Shown here piece by piece: positions 17,818-27,113 of a DNA stretch of 64,000 bases. The notes beneath the pieces were generated by a model. It worked only from the letters and a program-made list of their open reading frames with translations. It did no database searches and had not been told where the DNA came from. The stretch spans positions 23,906 through 87,905 of the forward strand of contig RFFC02000001.1 of the NCBI GenBank assembly GCA_005518205.2. Direction: 5' to 3'. How positions within the stretch are numbered: position 1 is the stretch's first letter; the number at the start of each line of letters is the position of its first letter. The translations under genes were made by a program, and so were the position numbers. This DNA comes from Hormoscilla sp. GUM202. Its GTDB lineage: Bacteria > Cyanobacteriota > Cyanobacteriia > Cyanobacteriales > Desertifilaceae.

Positions 17818-18333
17818 TGCTATGCATCCCGAAGGTATCGTAAGGTTGCCTGTGTTGCATCCCGAAGGCATTGAGGCGCCAGAGTAAGAAACTCTGTTTT
17901 TCTGAAAAATAGGGTTAGAGGGCTATGTGAATACTTTGAACTCCGATTTTTCCGGAACGGTAGGTCGAACTCTGAAGGTCGAGTTCAATATGAACCCGAT
18001 CGCAAGAAGCTAAGAAAAGTCGGCTTCGCTGATCGATGCTAGACAGAGTGGCGAGAGTAACTCCTGTGGACGCTATGTTAATAGTCGTCGCACTACCGCG
18101 CGGGACAATGGAGATTTCGCTGAAACTCAAGCCAATTAGACGCAGGCTGTCCATCCCATCTTCAAAGGAGTGGATAATAGCTTGACCCCTTCCCGGTACG
18201 ATGACAAAGGTATCGCGACCATTACCTCCATCAAGATGAGCGCGACTAGCAGCATTACCATTAAGTAAGTCGTCCCCATCACCTCTATAAAGGAAAGCAC
18301 GACGGGCGCCACCACTAGTCAGAACGTCTCGAT

Positions 18334-18402
18334 CGTGTCCAGAGACGCCCACCCTGTCGTTCGCCTGCCCGGCAACGACATGGGTGGGCGCTCTCGGACA
18401 CG
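18334..18402. repeat. 69-bp nested palindromic element inside a coding frame
   Basis: Outer arms CGTGTCCAGAGACGCCCACC and near-complement, inner hairpin around TGTCGTT/AACGACA. On the minus strand it is read through as RAPTHVVAGQANDRVGV without breaking the RTX-like frame; its length is 23 codons. Confidence 0.8.
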
Positions 18403-19151
18403 AGCCGCTACTCCCTATCTGGACGTCCAATTGGCTGTTGCTATTATCCTCCTGAAAAGCAGAGATCGCACTGAACAAGAATCGACTCCGATCGCTAGGC
18501 GTCAAAATTTCAGAAGCCACCAACTGATCCAAAGCATCCCTGACCTATATGACGTACTCTCGCGGGCTGCGATCGCTGTCATCAAAACTGACTGGAATTT
18601 CTGGGAAATAGATCTTTTCTCCCGCCTCAACATTGTAGAGTCGGTTACGTACCCCACCCGGCCACAGCACTTCCACAGTCCCACTGTTCCGGAAAAATCG
18701 GGTTTCCGAACCTAGACTGAAGTTAGCAGCTAGACTATTCTGGGAGATAAGGCTTGACCCACCCAGAATCGGTTCTATGGCTGTCTGGCCCCGATCGGGA
18801 GTGAAGAAGATTACTGCGCTAATGCTATCCCGATCGCGCTAATTGACAATTCCCTCCGCAGTCAGGCCCACTGTACCCAGGGTTTGCATTTCTACTGGCA
18901 CTATTGATTTCTACAGACAGGGGGCGATCGGGGAATACTAATCCACTCTAGGCAAATTCTCTGTTCTCTGTGGGCACAAAGGTGGGCACAATCGCCGCTA
19001 GGGTGTCGAACGGCGAACTAAGTCTGTCGGAATTGGGGACGAGGGGCATGGATTCTGGGTAGTCAAAATTCGACGTGGAAACCAGATCGACAAAACTATC
19101 TTGATTTAGATCCCCAACGGCCAGTCCCTTATTACTGCGTCGCAGGTGGTC

Positions 19152-19201
19152 GGCCCGTTTCCGAGAGTGCCCACAGGGTGGGCATCTCTGGAAACGGGCC
19201 C
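19152..19201. repeat. palindromic element, simple form
   Basis: GGCCCGTTTCCGAGAGTGCC ... GGCATCTCTGGAAACGGGCC, the same stem as at 16886 but without the inner hairpin and in the opposite orientation. Confidence 0.75.
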
Positions 19202-20499
19202 TTGATGCTAGGGCTTCGGCGTCGTAGGTAAATTTGCCAGCACTATCGTTGTTCAGGAGTGTGCCTGGATTGGATGCGTCAACTCTCAGATTGCTATTTG
19301 CCCCACTTTGAAAGATAATGTCTGTGTCGCTGTCGTTGTCGTAATTGAGGGTCTTATTCTCCCCTGAAGCCTGTAGCGACTAGGGACTCTATACTTGGAT
19401 CTGTGAGGGTATTGTCGTCCTGTTCCGAAAACTACTGAGAGTTTGCGGGAAACTTAATTACAGGATTTGATCTAATCTCGCTGAATTTGGAGCTTAGGAT
19501 ATCTATATTCTCGTCGGTATTAAAGTCTGCGAAGGATAGATTTATCTATGATCCAGGGATATTTAGGTTGACAGACGCTGTCACGTCAGTAAGGTTCCCC
19601 GTACTGTTGTTTTGGAGAACATGGAGCAAACCGCGATCGACCCCACCCAATTCTCCAATAGGAATAGCCGCTTGGTCGTCCGCATGGATGATATCCAGGT
19701 CTCCATCCAGATTGTAGTCTATTATGGCGATCGCCTGGGCGATCGTCGCTCCTCTATCTGGTACACCTTCGCTAAAGCTAGTCAGGTTTTCTATTCCAGA
19801 GGTGGCGCTGACATCTACAAAAGTATTGTTCCCTCTATTCAGGAATGGCTGGTTATGCTCGTTCAAGGCGAATGGTTCGGATAAATTCGGAATTTGATTG
19901 TCTTAGTCGAAAGAATTGGCAACGACAATATCCAGCCAGCCATCCCTGTTGATATCTCCTATTGAGGCTGAGTTGGAGTACTGGTTGTCTTTACTAATCC
20001 CGCTTGCTTCGGTAATATCAACAAATGTGCTATCTCCCAGGTTTTCAAATAGTCGATTTGCTTCCCCCGCACCCAGAACTAGCAGGTCGTGGTCGCTGTT
20101 GTTATCGATGTCACTATGGGAAACGCTAGTGCTGTCTTGGTCTGTCGCGGCGATTCCCGCTACTTCTGCTACATCGACAAAGGTTAACTGACTTATTTCC
20201 TCTAGTTGATTGGAGTAGAGACTGTTGGCAGCTCCAGGTCCGTTTGTGATGTAGATGTCCAGGTTCCCATCCTCGTCGTAATCCAGATTTGCTACCCCGG
20301 GCAAGCCTCTCGCGAAATTCGGTACTTCGTTGACTCCTGCTAGCGTCAACGGGGGCCCTAGTTTGATTTCATCGAAAATTTCGTTTCGTGCTGAGGGGAT
20401 GCGACGATAGTCGAGCCCAGCTAAAGTAGCAATGTCTGAAAAGGTAACGCTGTCTCCTTCGACAGTATTCTCCTGGGGTACTGATGATTTAGTTCTCAT

Positions 20500-20721
20500 A
20501 TCAATGGTTTGTCGTTGCTAAATGGACAAAATTTCCAGATCGGCCAAGCTAAAGATGGGAGCATCCTATTTATGTACTATGCATAGATACTCGTTAAGTT
20601 ATGATAATTTAAATATGCACAGCGAAGTTTGAGAATCTGAGTGGGTGTGCTCAAAGGCGGTTGCTACTGTAGAGGTTTTTGATTAGCAAAAATCCTTGAT
20701 AGTAGCCATCAAATCGGCGTG
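20500..20721. other. intergenic with a solo ISKra4-like end
   Basis: GGGAGCATCCTATTTATGTA beginning at 20557 resembles the terminal repeat of elements A and B, and looks like a decayed solo end. Nothing else recognised. Confidence 0.45.
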
Positions 20722-20880
20722 GGCTACCTGAAGGCAACCCGCAGGTGTTTTGGTCCGTGAAACACGATGTTCAGCGCCCATTCAACCGTCTCGTCCACCA
20801 AGCGAAGCTGAGGCAAACGGTTGAGTAGGACATTCAAGGCAATCTGAGTCTCAGCACGAGCGGGTGTAATTAAAAGTGAC
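20722..20880 (-). pseudogene. cytochrome P450, C-terminal fragment
   Basis: About 52 residues ending at a TAG (20722-20724): LARAETQIALNVLLNRLPQL, RLVDETVEWALNIVFHGPKH, LRVAF. This is the helix L and terminal strand region of bacterial P450s (LAR-E-IAL--LL-RFP pattern). The heme-binding cysteine region upstream is absent. Confidence 0.65.
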
Positions 20881-21637
20881 ACTTAATCATCAACCGGTGA
20901 TGTGTGTAGTCAAAAGCAGTTGGTAGGACAGAGCCTCAAGATCGCCAGTGAACGAAAGCGCAATATTGACGCCCGAGATTTATATATGTTCAGAGCGCTA
21001 TCATGGAGGTCCAAACCCTCATCCCCAGGTACGGGGGAAACACCGGTCCTTAATGCTGCGGAGTGACATCACCTCGTAGCGGAGGGGGCCCGGAGCGTGT
21101 GAAGCAAGGACTTAAATGTAGGATAACTGGCAGCTATCGCCGGTGATGCCGCTAGGAAAAGATGCTCATGGTTAGAACAAGCGAGCCTATTTAAGCCTCG
21201 TCACATATAACTAGCGGAATAAGGCTAATGCGCTTGCCCAAAAGGGAAATGGTAGTTAGTGTTGGCTGTTGAGTTTGGCTAACATCGTACACAAAGAACT
21301 CCCGGGGTGATGTAGGGATCTAAATGCATCAACGATGATGCCATGGAACGTTATAACCTCTAGCGAGCTGTCTTCTAGGTGGGTAGGTTGGGAGGGAGAC
21401 AGGTTAGATGATTTGCGCAATCCGCTAGGGTAGGGATGTCGCTTGTTGCCAAAGCTCAGGGTAATGCCTGCGGATATGCTGACGTCGGACGGTGATAGTT
21501 GGAAGCTACGGGCATGAGTATCGCTAATACACACGGAACCCTTAGAGGGATGTTTGACTGTCAATCGGCGGGTAAGGGGTGAAAGGAGGAGTGGTAAGGG
21601 TCAAGGGGAGAAATCCCTACCTATGACAAAGGGCCAA
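20881..21637. other. non-coding block, possible group II intron 5' fragment
   Basis: No convincing ORF in about 750 bp, but the composition is not repetitive, and it contains many short complementary pairs (GCTATCGCCGGTGATGCCGC, CCCTCGTAGCGGAGGGGGCC). The segment around GAGCGTGTGAAGCAAGGACT resembles the ribozyme part of cyanobacterial group II introns as I remember them. No reverse transcriptase, domain V hairpin or intron boundary is visible, so it would be a truncated piece. Low confidence. Confidence 0.35.
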
Positions 21638-22731
21638 TTACACACAAGTAGCCTGGTGCGCTGTCGCGTCACTCACCAAACTGTTCCACCAGCCAGAGAA
21701 TTGCCCGAAGAAATCCAAGATGTGCTCTGGTGCCGATCCTAACTCCACTCGGAATATCAGTTGGCTCAACTCCGTCTCCAGTGAGGGATCGAGCAAACTA
21801 TTTACCAGGTCGCGATACTGGGGCAACCCTGGGTTAAATTCTCCCGTTGAGCTATGGCGCCCTACCATAATCGAGCGATCGAAAAACTCAAACTTCTCAA
21901 CTTGACAGCCGACTACATCAGCGGCCTGCTGCACGATCTTTTGCAAGTGTTGATGGGAGTAAAAGCTCATCCATGTGGCTTCTGCATCGCCTTCGCTCTC
22001 GAAAAAGCTCATGCGGTAATCCCAACGGCTTTCTTTCCATTTGGGCGTCCACTCGATGCTGTACCGCCCCAATACATCCACAACCACGGCACACCGGCAG
22101 CTATTCTCGCAAGCATTCGTCACAATCATCTTTAGAGCTTGGCAAAGTTCATCGTGAGTCAGATGAGAGTAGGGAACTCCGCAAGAAAGGTATACATCGA
22201 AGGGCCCCTCTAACTGGCTAGTCCGAATATCCGCACATTCAAACCGAACGTTATTTTGGTTACCATATAGATTACTGGCAGTTTCCACCATTTGGGCACT
22301 GATATCAATTCCCAAGTAATCTAGATCGTAGCTGCTACCTAGCGACCCTTCCTCTGACAATAGCGTTGACAGCAAAACATATCCATCCCCTGTACCCGAA
22401 CCAACATCGAGAACCCGTAGCTTCCCCTCCTTATCTTTGCTGTATGGCGCGATCGCCTGCTTAAACACCCAACGGGGTGTGGTCAAAACCCGTTGGTAGG
22501 AGCCCGAACCCTAAAGGGCCCGGCTACATGAACAAAGCCCGCCTGCGCGGGCTATATACAGGTATCACCAGATGTACTGGCTATCAACTACTTATGACCA
22601 CACCCCACCCAACGAGACAAGGGTTCCTCCCACTCAATTTTTACGCTGTCACGACGGTTTTCAGATAAGTAATGTTCAACCGCATGGCTTCGATCGTATA
22701 CTGTCTCGATCTGTTTTGGAGTTACTTTCAT
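21638..22731 (-). pseudogene. SAM-dependent methyltransferase, interrupted by a MITE
   Basis: Starts at ATG 22731 behind AGGAAA with MKVTPKQIETVYDRSHAVEH, proceeds to SRW, is interrupted by the 131-bp MITE, and resumes VFKQAIAPYS. SAM-binding motif I is LRVLDVGSGTGDGYVLL, then DYLGIDISAQMVETA and FDVYLSCGVPYSHLT. Without the insert it would be about 320 aa. The part downstream of the MITE is open from a fortuitous start (282 aa) but lacks the first 38 residues. No substrate can be assigned. Confidence 0.85.
22475..22605. mobile_element. 131-bp MITE with 9-bp target duplication
   Basis: Inverted ends GGGTGTGGTC, flanked by perfect 9-bp repeats CACCCAACG (22466-22474 and 22606-22614). It lies in the methyltransferase. 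A relative is at 63175-63369. Confidence 0.9.
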
Positions 22732-22737
22732 GGGTTT

Positions 22738-23246
22738 CCTAATATTTCAACTCTTAATTTACCAAGCTTGACAACCTGCTGTCGCCAACCTGCTAAAGCT
22801 AATCTCCATTCCTTCACAATCTTGGTCCCCACCAAAATAGCACGGAGCGATCCGAAACAGCAGCAAACCGTCGGGTTGGATATCAGCCTCATCCCCGATT
22901 TTCTGCCATTGCTTGGTCTGTTTGGCCCTATTCCGGATCCGCGCTGATGGGGAACTGGCAACCAGGTAGGCCGCTTCGATGCACTCGGGGAGCGCTGCTC
23001 GCATTTTTGGCTTCCCGGGCCCAAGGGGTATAGGCCCTCTTTGTTGCCTGCCCTCCTCGATTCTAAGGATAGATCGCGAGCCTGTCAACCCAGCCCTTTG
23101 ATTTTTCACCTTTGTACGAATAGCCATTGCCCTTGGCGACCTTGCATAGTGCGGTGGAAAGAGTCTTCGCGCGAACGGCAGGATGTAGTGCTGTTCGGGG
23201 CCCAGGCGATGTCTCCCCTCGGGAGCTGAATTTGGAGAAAAAGCCT
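22738..23246. other. no supported gene
   Basis: Long overlapping ORFs exist on both strands, but none has a recognisable protein pattern; their composition (Pro, Arg, Ser and Gly rich) suggests chance frames over decayed DNA. Confidence 0.4.
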
Positions 23247-23410
23247 TGTCTTTACAATTTATTGCTGTTCCACCAGTCAACGGTCAAAACCCAAGCAAGT
23301 TAATGGTCTGCTTACATGGTTGGGGTGCCAATATGCAAGATTTGCCCCCAATAGCGCCAATAGCGAACCTGCCCGAATACCAATTCCTTGTTTGCTGATG
23401 CTCCTTAGGT
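23247..23410 (+). pseudogene. phospholipase/carboxylesterase-type alpha/beta hydrolase, N-terminal stump
   Basis: Reads SLQFIAVPPVNGQNPSKL, then MVCLHGWGANMQDLPPIAPI and LPEYQFL, the opening of cyanobacterial serine esterases with the oxyanion-loop motif HGWGAN. A single extra base after QFL shifts the frame to an immediate stop; the other frame would read FADAP as in the family. The catalytic GxSxG part is missing. Confidence 0.65.
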
Positions 23411-23510
23411 TTTGCATCTGATGCCGGGTTTCAATGGCTAAAGGTTCCTAGTCAACAGGAAGAGTGTTCCCCGATCGCAATGACTTTAGTCCTGACTACG
23501 AACCATGAGG

Positions 23511-24122
23511 CTAACCCCCTAGTTCCGAGTTAATTATGCTGTGGAAAATTCCCATAATTTTCGGAACGTTACTGATATAATATTCTTGGGTATCAATATC
23601 AACCCTCTTATCAGTCAATCTCAAAAAGCGCCAAGTTGTTCCCGTTGTCACCACACCATAAACTGAAGTAATTTTATTTCCCTCTCGTTCGTTGAATATT
23701 TGTGCAGCCAACATTTGCGCTACACATTGTCCTAAACCTCCGATAATATCTTCATTTTTCGCCTCTACCAAGGTAACGATCGGAGCCCGAATAAATAACT
23801 GTTCGGGAGAAAGACTGATGATATAGTCACATTCACCGTTTAGTCCTTGTTCCGCATTTACTGTCAGGGGTTTACCCGAAAACAGACTAATTTTATGCTT
23901 GATTTCTTGTTTTAACTCTAGCAATATAGGTGTGATTATCATTTCCGAACGGGCTTTCTCCGTATTAATATCAATGGCTAGAGGTAGGTAGTTATCCAGG
24001 ACAAATTGTAGATACTCGCTGTATGTTACTTCGGTAATTAAGTCGAATAGGTTCTGTTCTCGGTTAACTTGTAAATCAAACTTTTTTACGACCTCAGATA
24101 GTTGAAAGCTACTGTATCCCAT
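23511..24122 (-). CDS. conserved protein with PD-(D/E)XK nuclease-like motifs
   Basis: 203 aa, of a type common in cyanobacterial genomes. The core ECDYIISLSPEQ ... APIVTLVEAKNEDI provides the D...ExK arrangement of PD-(D/E)XK phosphodiesterase folds, and an upstream glutamate lies in NTEKARSEMII. The C-terminal VYGVVTTGTTWRFLRL is also typical. No partner gene is adjacent. Function unproven; it may be a solitary nuclease-like protein. Part of its 5' leader is duplicated at 35157-35190. Confidence 0.65.
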   Translation of the reverse strand: MGYSSFQLSEVVKKFDLQVNREQNLFDLITEVTYSEYLQFVLDNYLPLAIDINTEKARSEMIITPILLELKQEIKHKISLFSGKPLTVNAEQGLNGECDYIISLSPEQLFIRAPIVTLVEAKNEDIIGGLGQCVAQMLAAQIFNEREGNKITSVYGVVTTGTTWRFLRLTDKRVDIDTQEYYISNVPKIMGIFHSIINSELGG

Positions 24123-24433
24123 TTTCTCAACCTTTAACTCCCAAGTACAACAACAAAGACGATGTGCGAGTATGATGTCTCCGGAGGCATCGAGCGACCG
24201 CCAGACTTGTGCATCGACGATCGCTAACTAATGCTTAATTGCTTACCGATGTTTTCTTTTTGACACCCTCGCTCTGCTAACCACGTCAACCTCTATTATA
24301 CTAGATTGTCAAAACTAACTTATTTGTAAAGGATCGCTCCCTTGACGATTTGGTCAGGGGATGCTATCCTGGGTATGGAGTCAATGAAGAGATGCTTCTT
24401 CAGAAATAGGCCCTCGCAAACAGGATGGTGTAA
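24123..24433 (+). promoter_or_regulatory. leader of the halogenase operon, includes a shared 60-bp block
   Basis: At 24273-24331 a block beginning CTAACCACGTCAACCTCTAT, followed by TATACTAGATTGTCAAAACT and TATTTGTAAAG, is nearly repeated at 37296-37361 directly before the fdhF-like gene. It includes TATACT, a plausible -10 element. The translated start lies about 100 bp further downstream here. Confidence 0.5.
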
Positions 24434-25825
24434 ATGGACAAAGAATACGATATGATCGCCATCGGAGGCGGACCAGCAGGGTCAACAGCGGCCACTCTGG
24501 TAGCCATGCAGGGGCATAAGGTGCTTTTGCTGGAACGGGAACGCTTCCCTCGTTACCAAATTGGCGAGTCCCTACTACCGGCGACAATCAACGGTATCGT
24601 ACAGTTACTTGGTGCTGAAGACTCAGTCAAGCAGGCGGGTTTTATCAAGAAAAGGGGTGGGACTTTTTCTTGGGGCAAGGAAACAGATGTTTGGACTCTC
24701 AATTTTGGCAGCTCTCCAGTTGTAGGAGACCCTAATGACTCTAACAGAGTCTACGCCTACGAAGTGAAGCGGGATCGGTTCGATCGCATTCTGCTGGATA
24801 ATGCTAGAGAAAAGGGCGTTGAGGTTCGCGAACAACACCGGGTGAAAAATTTGGTTTGGTCGAGCGATCGGGTAACGGGAGTTGTGTTTGGCGATCCTAA
24901 CGGTCGTGAAGAAAGGGCAACGGCCCGTTTTGTGGTAGATGCTTCGGGACATCAAAGCAAAATGGCCCAGCAGGTAGGCGATCGCCTCTACTCCCAGTTA
25001 TATCGCAATATAGCGATATACGGCTATTTTGTTAACGGCAAACGCCTGCCCGAACCAGACAGCGGAAACGTTCTCTTTGAAGCATTTGACGATGGGTGGT
25101 TGTGGTACATCCCCCTTGACGATACTCTCACTAGCGTTGGCGCTGTATTGCCTAAAGAACGGACTGGCATCAAAGAAAATCAAGGAAATTTGGCCGGAAC
25201 TCTGCAAGATTATATTGCAGCAAGTCCGATAATATCAGAATATTTGGCAGGGGCGCAGCCAGCAAGGGAAACTCCCTATGGGGAAATTCGCATGCGTCAG
25301 GAATTTTCCTACTGCCATTCCCATTTTTGGAAACCAGGTATTCTCTTGGTTGGTGATGCTGCCTGTTTTATTGATGTGCTGCTTTCCTCAGGGGTACATC
25401 TGGCAACCTATGGCGCCCTGTTGGCCGCCCGATCGATTAACACCGCTTTGCGAGGCGAAATAGATGAAGCTGTTTGCTTGCATGAATTTGAACTCCGCTA
25501 TCGCTTGGAGTATAGCAGGTTCTATCAATTGTTGTCAGGGCTTTATGATATGGAAAAAGAACGCCCGACTTACCATGCCTGGTTGCGGAAATGGCTCAGA
25601 GATACCAACGCTTTTAGCTTGGAACCATTCGAGCAAAATGTAGATCGTCTGATTCGCGAAAAACGCCCCCTACCCAAAAATATGTCCTCGGTTGAGTTCC
25701 TACGCCAGCTGAATGGGAAAATGCTCTTGACCGCAGCGATCGCCCAGATGGAACAGGTGGAATCTTTACCTGCTATAGAAGGCAATCTCGTCCCTTCGCC
25801 AGATCGGTTACACTGGTTGGATTGA
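24434..25825 (+). CDS. FADH2-dependent halogenase (flavin halogenase)
   Basis: 463 aa flavoprotein of the FADH2-dependent halogenase group. FAD-binding GGGPAG at residues 11-16, FPRYQIGESLLPAT after the nucleotide fold, the halogenase signature WxWxIP as W222-L-W-Y-I-P227, and the second FAD motif GDAACFIDVLLSSGVHLA at about 307. The conserved motifs fit chlorination or bromination of a phenol, pyrrole or carrier-bound substrate rather than a simple monooxygenase; the substrate is not evident. It heads an operon: its TGA overlaps the ribosome-binding site of the next gene. A flavin reductase is not present in the window. Confidence 0.85.
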   Translation: MDKEYDMIAIGGGPAGSTAATLVAMQGHKVLLLERERFPRYQIGESLLPATINGIVQLLGAEDSVKQAGFIKKRGGTFSWGKETDVWTLNFGSSPVVGDPNDSNRVYAYEVKRDRFDRILLDNAREKGVEVREQHRVKNLVWSSDRVTGVVFGDPNGREERATARFVVDASGHQSKMAQQVGDRLYSQLYRNIAIYGYFVNGKRLPEPDSGNVLFEAFDDGWLWYIPLDDTLTSVGAVLPKERTGIKENQGNLAGTLQDYIAASPIISEYLAGAQPARETPYGEIRMRQEFSYCHSHFWKPGILLVGDAACFIDVLLSSGVHLATYGALLAARSINTALRGEIDEAVCLHEFELRYRLEYSRFYQLLSGLYDMEKERPTYHAWLRKWLRDTNAFSLEPFEQNVDRLIREKRPLPKNMSSVEFLRQLNGKMLLTAAIAQMEQVESLPAIEGNLVPSPDRLHWLD

Positions 25826-25834
25826 GGTAAGCAA

Positions 25835-27109
25835 ATGAAGGAGCTAATACCAGCAGACAATAGGGCCCTGGAGGAGTTATTTTCAGATTTAGGCATCGAA
25901 ATAGTTTCCGAACCCCTCTTTGATTACGGAAAACTGTACTCCCGGGAAGACCCATACCCGGTCATATTTCCCTCAACCCCAGAGCAAATGCAGGCGATCG
26001 TCGGACGGGCCAGAAAACATCAAATCCCTCTGCGAGTACGGGCAAGCGGTCATACCTTTAACGGCGTTTCCTTGCCCCGAAAGGGCGAGTTGCTCCTCCG
26101 CCCGGACCGGTTCGATGGTTTTCGCTTTTCCGAAGAGGGCACGATAACAGCGGGTTGCGGTGCTTTGGTCTGGGATGTCCGAGATTTAGTGCGGGATTAC
26201 GGATTCGACCTGCCAGTTTATAATGGCGGATGGGCAGGTCCGACTCTGGGAGGATATATTAGTGCCGGTGGGTTTGGTAAGGGCGGTCTTTCTCACGACT
26301 ACGGCGGACTTTGGGAAAATGTCCGGGAGATTACTTTAATTGACGGTGAGGGAAGTTTAAGGACGATCGCCCGCCAGGACCGGGAATTTCCCTGGATTTT
26401 TGGCTCCTACGGTCAGCTGGGTTTCTTAATGGAAGCCAAACTCAAGTTAATTCCCAAGGAAAAAGGAGAAACTCCCCCTTACCCCCTGGGCGCATCCGGG
26501 AAAATAGTCAAGCGGCAAACAGACGATCCGAAAGAGAACGATCGGCCTCCCCAAAATGGCAAGAAAAATAATCTTTTTGGGTTCAGCTTATTAGTTTCTC
26601 AAAAGGAGTTAATGAAAGCCTGGATCGACCTTTATAAGTTCGTCAAAGCTCACCCCCATGAGATAATCCCTGAAGGTGGATGGGCGGGTCCCTTTTTTAA
26701 GGGTGCGCCCATGGGATATTATTATTTCATTCGTTTCTTCCAGTTCAACCCGCCTTTAGTCTATCCCCAAGCAGAACCATTTCTGGTCATTGGAGTCATG
26801 TCCAGAATGTGCACGGGAGACCGGGCAAGTAATCAGCGGACCTTACAGGTTGAAAAGGCTTTTATCGACCTGGCCAAGAAAGGCGGCTATAACCTCTATC
26901 CCCAGGCAGAGAACTTTGGCAAAAATCTTGATTTTTGCAGTTATTATGGAGAAGAGATTTACAATGCTTTTATGCAGCTGAAAAGGCAGTTCGATCCGGA
27001 TATGATTTTCAATCCAGGTGTAGTGTTCGATCGGTGTCTGGAGCATGCCGAGTCCTTCAGGACAAGAGCATGCGGAAGACGCCGAAGCCCTTCGGTAAGG
27101 AATAATTAG
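25835..27109 (+). CDS. FAD-linked oxidase (FAD_binding_4 / PCMH type)
   Basis: 424 aa. N-terminal PCMH-type FAD domain: PSTPEQMQAIVGRARKH, LRVRASGHTFNGVSL, ITAGCGALVWDVRDLV, GGWAGPTLGGYISAGGFGKG and a C-terminal FDPDMIFNPGVVFDR. No signal peptide. Such enzymes oxidise alcohols, amines or phenols, or close rings, in secondary metabolism. The last 20 residues (AESFRTRACGRRRSP) look repeat-derived, so the C-terminus may be altered. ATG 25835 has GAGG at 25824-25827, overlapping the halogenase stop, so the two are translationally coupled. Confidence 0.85.
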   Translation: MKELIPADNRALEELFSDLGIEIVSEPLFDYGKLYSREDPYPVIFPSTPEQMQAIVGRARKHQIPLRVRASGHTFNGVSLPRKGELLLRPDRFDGFRFSEEGTITAGCGALVWDVRDLVRDYGFDLPVYNGGWAGPTLGGYISAGGFGKGGLSHDYGGLWENVREITLIDGEGSLRTIARQDREFPWIFGSYGQLGFLMEAKLKLIPKEKGETPPYPLGASGKIVKRQTDDPKENDRPPQNGKKNNLFGFSLLVSQKELMKAWIDLYKFVKAHPHEIIPEGGWAGPFFKGAPMGYYYFIRFFQFNPPLVYPQAEPFLVIGVMSRMCTGDRASNQRTLQVEKAFIDLAKKGGYNLYPQAENFGKNLDFCSYYGEEIYNAFMQLKRQFDPDMIFNPGVVFDRCLEHAESFRTRACGRRRSPSVRNN

Positions 27110-27113
27110 AACT

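Larger units (their letters stand above)
17915..20499 (-). pseudogene. FG-GAP/ASPIC/RTX extracellular protein, heavily decayed
   Basis: Read from 20499 leftwards. Several FG-GAP/VCBS calcium-binding repeats (NLDYDEDGNLDIYITNGPG, SDIDNNSDHDLLVLG, DINRDGWLDIVVANS, DYNLDGDLDIIHADD), then an ASPIC/UnbV-like block near 18540-18720 (TVEVLWPGGVRNRLYNVEAG), then a C-terminal RTX-like segment (GDGDDLLNGNA, HLDGGNGRDTFV). The frame changes at least four times (for example near 19900, 19540 and 18535), with a TAG after SPREYVI. Two palindromic elements lie within it. Intact relatives are large secreted or surface proteins. Confidence 0.75.

Noticed and set aside
22880..22947. DUF1232-like segment (SLIPDFLPLLGLF) on the plus strand
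   Set aside because: Only one short motif matches and the rest of the frame does not; likely chance.
22759..23280. 173-aa minus-strand ORF
   Set aside because: Basic, repeat-like composition with no protein pattern; the opposite strand is open as well, which suggests chance.
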